In this document: positions 6,654 to 7,018 of the stretch, piece by piece
How the letters are laid out: every line of letters starts with the position of its first letter
Position numbering within the stretch: the stretch's first letter is position 1
Assembly: GCA_913776675.1 (NCBI GenBank)
Contig: CAJYRE010000495.1
Span: 1-7,018, forward strand
Length of the DNA: 7,018 nt
Origin: Rhizobiaceae bacterium
GTDB taxonomy: Bacteria > Pseudomonadota > Alphaproteobacteria > Rhizobiales > Rhizobiaceae
Direction: 5' to 3'
Translations under genes and position numbers: made by a program
The notes under the pieces: generated by a model
Seen by the model: only the letters and a program-made list of their open reading frames with translations
Told to the model about the DNA's origin: nothing
The model's database searches: none

Positions 6654-7018
6654 GAATCCTGATCGTCACCGCAGTGATGAGCGCCATCTGGATTGCCATC
6701 AGCGGCAGCGCCAGCCTGCATAATCTGCTGTTGGGCGCTCTTCTGTCGCTGGGCGTTGTCGGCCTGTTGCGGGAGCAGTTTGATGGCAAGGGGCACCGTA
6801 TCCGAATCACCAAACTGATCGCGCTGTTTGGCCTGCTGCTGGTGGAACTGGCCAAATCCGCCTGGAGAGTGTCTCTGCTGGTTTTATCACCGGGCTTAAA
6901 CGTGCAGCCGGGGATTTTTGCCTTTCCTCTCACCGTCACCCGCGATGCTGAAATCACCCTGCTGGCCAATCTGATCACGCTGACGCCCGGCACATTGTCT
7001 GTCGATGTCTCCAGCGAC
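6650..7018 (+). CDS. mrpE: Na+(K+)/H+ antiporter subunit E, MrpE/PhaE, 3' partial
   Basis: The frame opens at ATG 6650, overlapping the mrpD stop in ATGA, and runs off the right edge after 123 codons. MrpE proteins are usually about 160 residues, so roughly three quarters is present. It is a small membrane subunit of the Mrp complex (MNHE family) thought to aid assembly and full transport activity. The diagnostic stretch is ANLITLTPGTLSVDVS (106-121), close to the edge. Two or three hydrophobic segments lie before it (about 3-20, 25-40 and 55-80), and LVELAKSAWRVS (64-75) is also typical. AGGGA (6638-6642) seven bases upstream supports the start. mrpF and mrpG should follow beyond the window. 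Confidence 0.94.
   Translation, partial: MRILIVTAVMSAIWIAISGSASLHNLLLGALLSLGVVGLLREQFDGKGHRIRITKLIALFGLLLVELAKSAWRVSLLVLSPGLNVQPGIFAFPLTVTRDAEITLLANLITLTPGTLSVDVSSD

Overview
The window looks like a chromosomal segment from an alphaproteobacterium, probably of the Rhizobiales/Hyphomicrobiales. The reasons are the Mrp/Pha-type antiporter operon with a rhizobium-like gene order, an MsrB of the type ending in RYCINGYSM, candidate promoters with CTTGAC/CTTG-type -35 boxes, and moderately high GC. The assignment rests on remembered family resemblance, not on a search.

Layout: (1) Bases 1-1019 hold the 3' part of a + strand gene for a probable periplasmic protein with one c-type haem motif (CISCH) near its C-terminus. 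Its start lies outside the window. (2) Bases 1034-1064 form a perfect 10-bp hairpin between two convergent genes, probably a shared terminator. (3) Bases 1081-1506 on the minus strand encode the methionine-R-sulfoxide reductase MsrB. (4) Bases 1507-1874 are a divergent intergenic region without a convincing gene. It holds a candidate msrB promoter bracketed by a perfect 10-bp inverted repeat, a candidate + strand promoter, and a leader hairpin ahead of the next operon. (5) Bases 1875-7018 carry mrpA, mrpB, mrpC, mrpD and the first 123 codons of mrpE, all on the + strand, with 4-nt or 1-nt overlaps at three junctions and a 41-nt gap between C and D.

The Mrp genes encode subunits of one multi-subunit membrane cation/proton antiporter, related to the membrane arm of respiratory complex I. 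MrpA and MrpD are the two NuoL/M/N-like channel subunits, MrpC is NuoK-like, and MrpB and MrpE are small membrane subunits. mrpF and mrpG are expected just past the right edge. The separate mrpA and mrpB make this the seven-gene (group 1) type. All the ion-path residues I could place by motif are present in MrpA and MrpD, so the system looks functional. In rhizobia such operons (pha) support pH and K+/Na+ tolerance.

I found no mobile element, CRISPR array, tRNA or rRNA, and no strong sign of a wholly new system. The least explained items are the haem-motif protein at the left edge and the repeat architecture around the msrB promoter.
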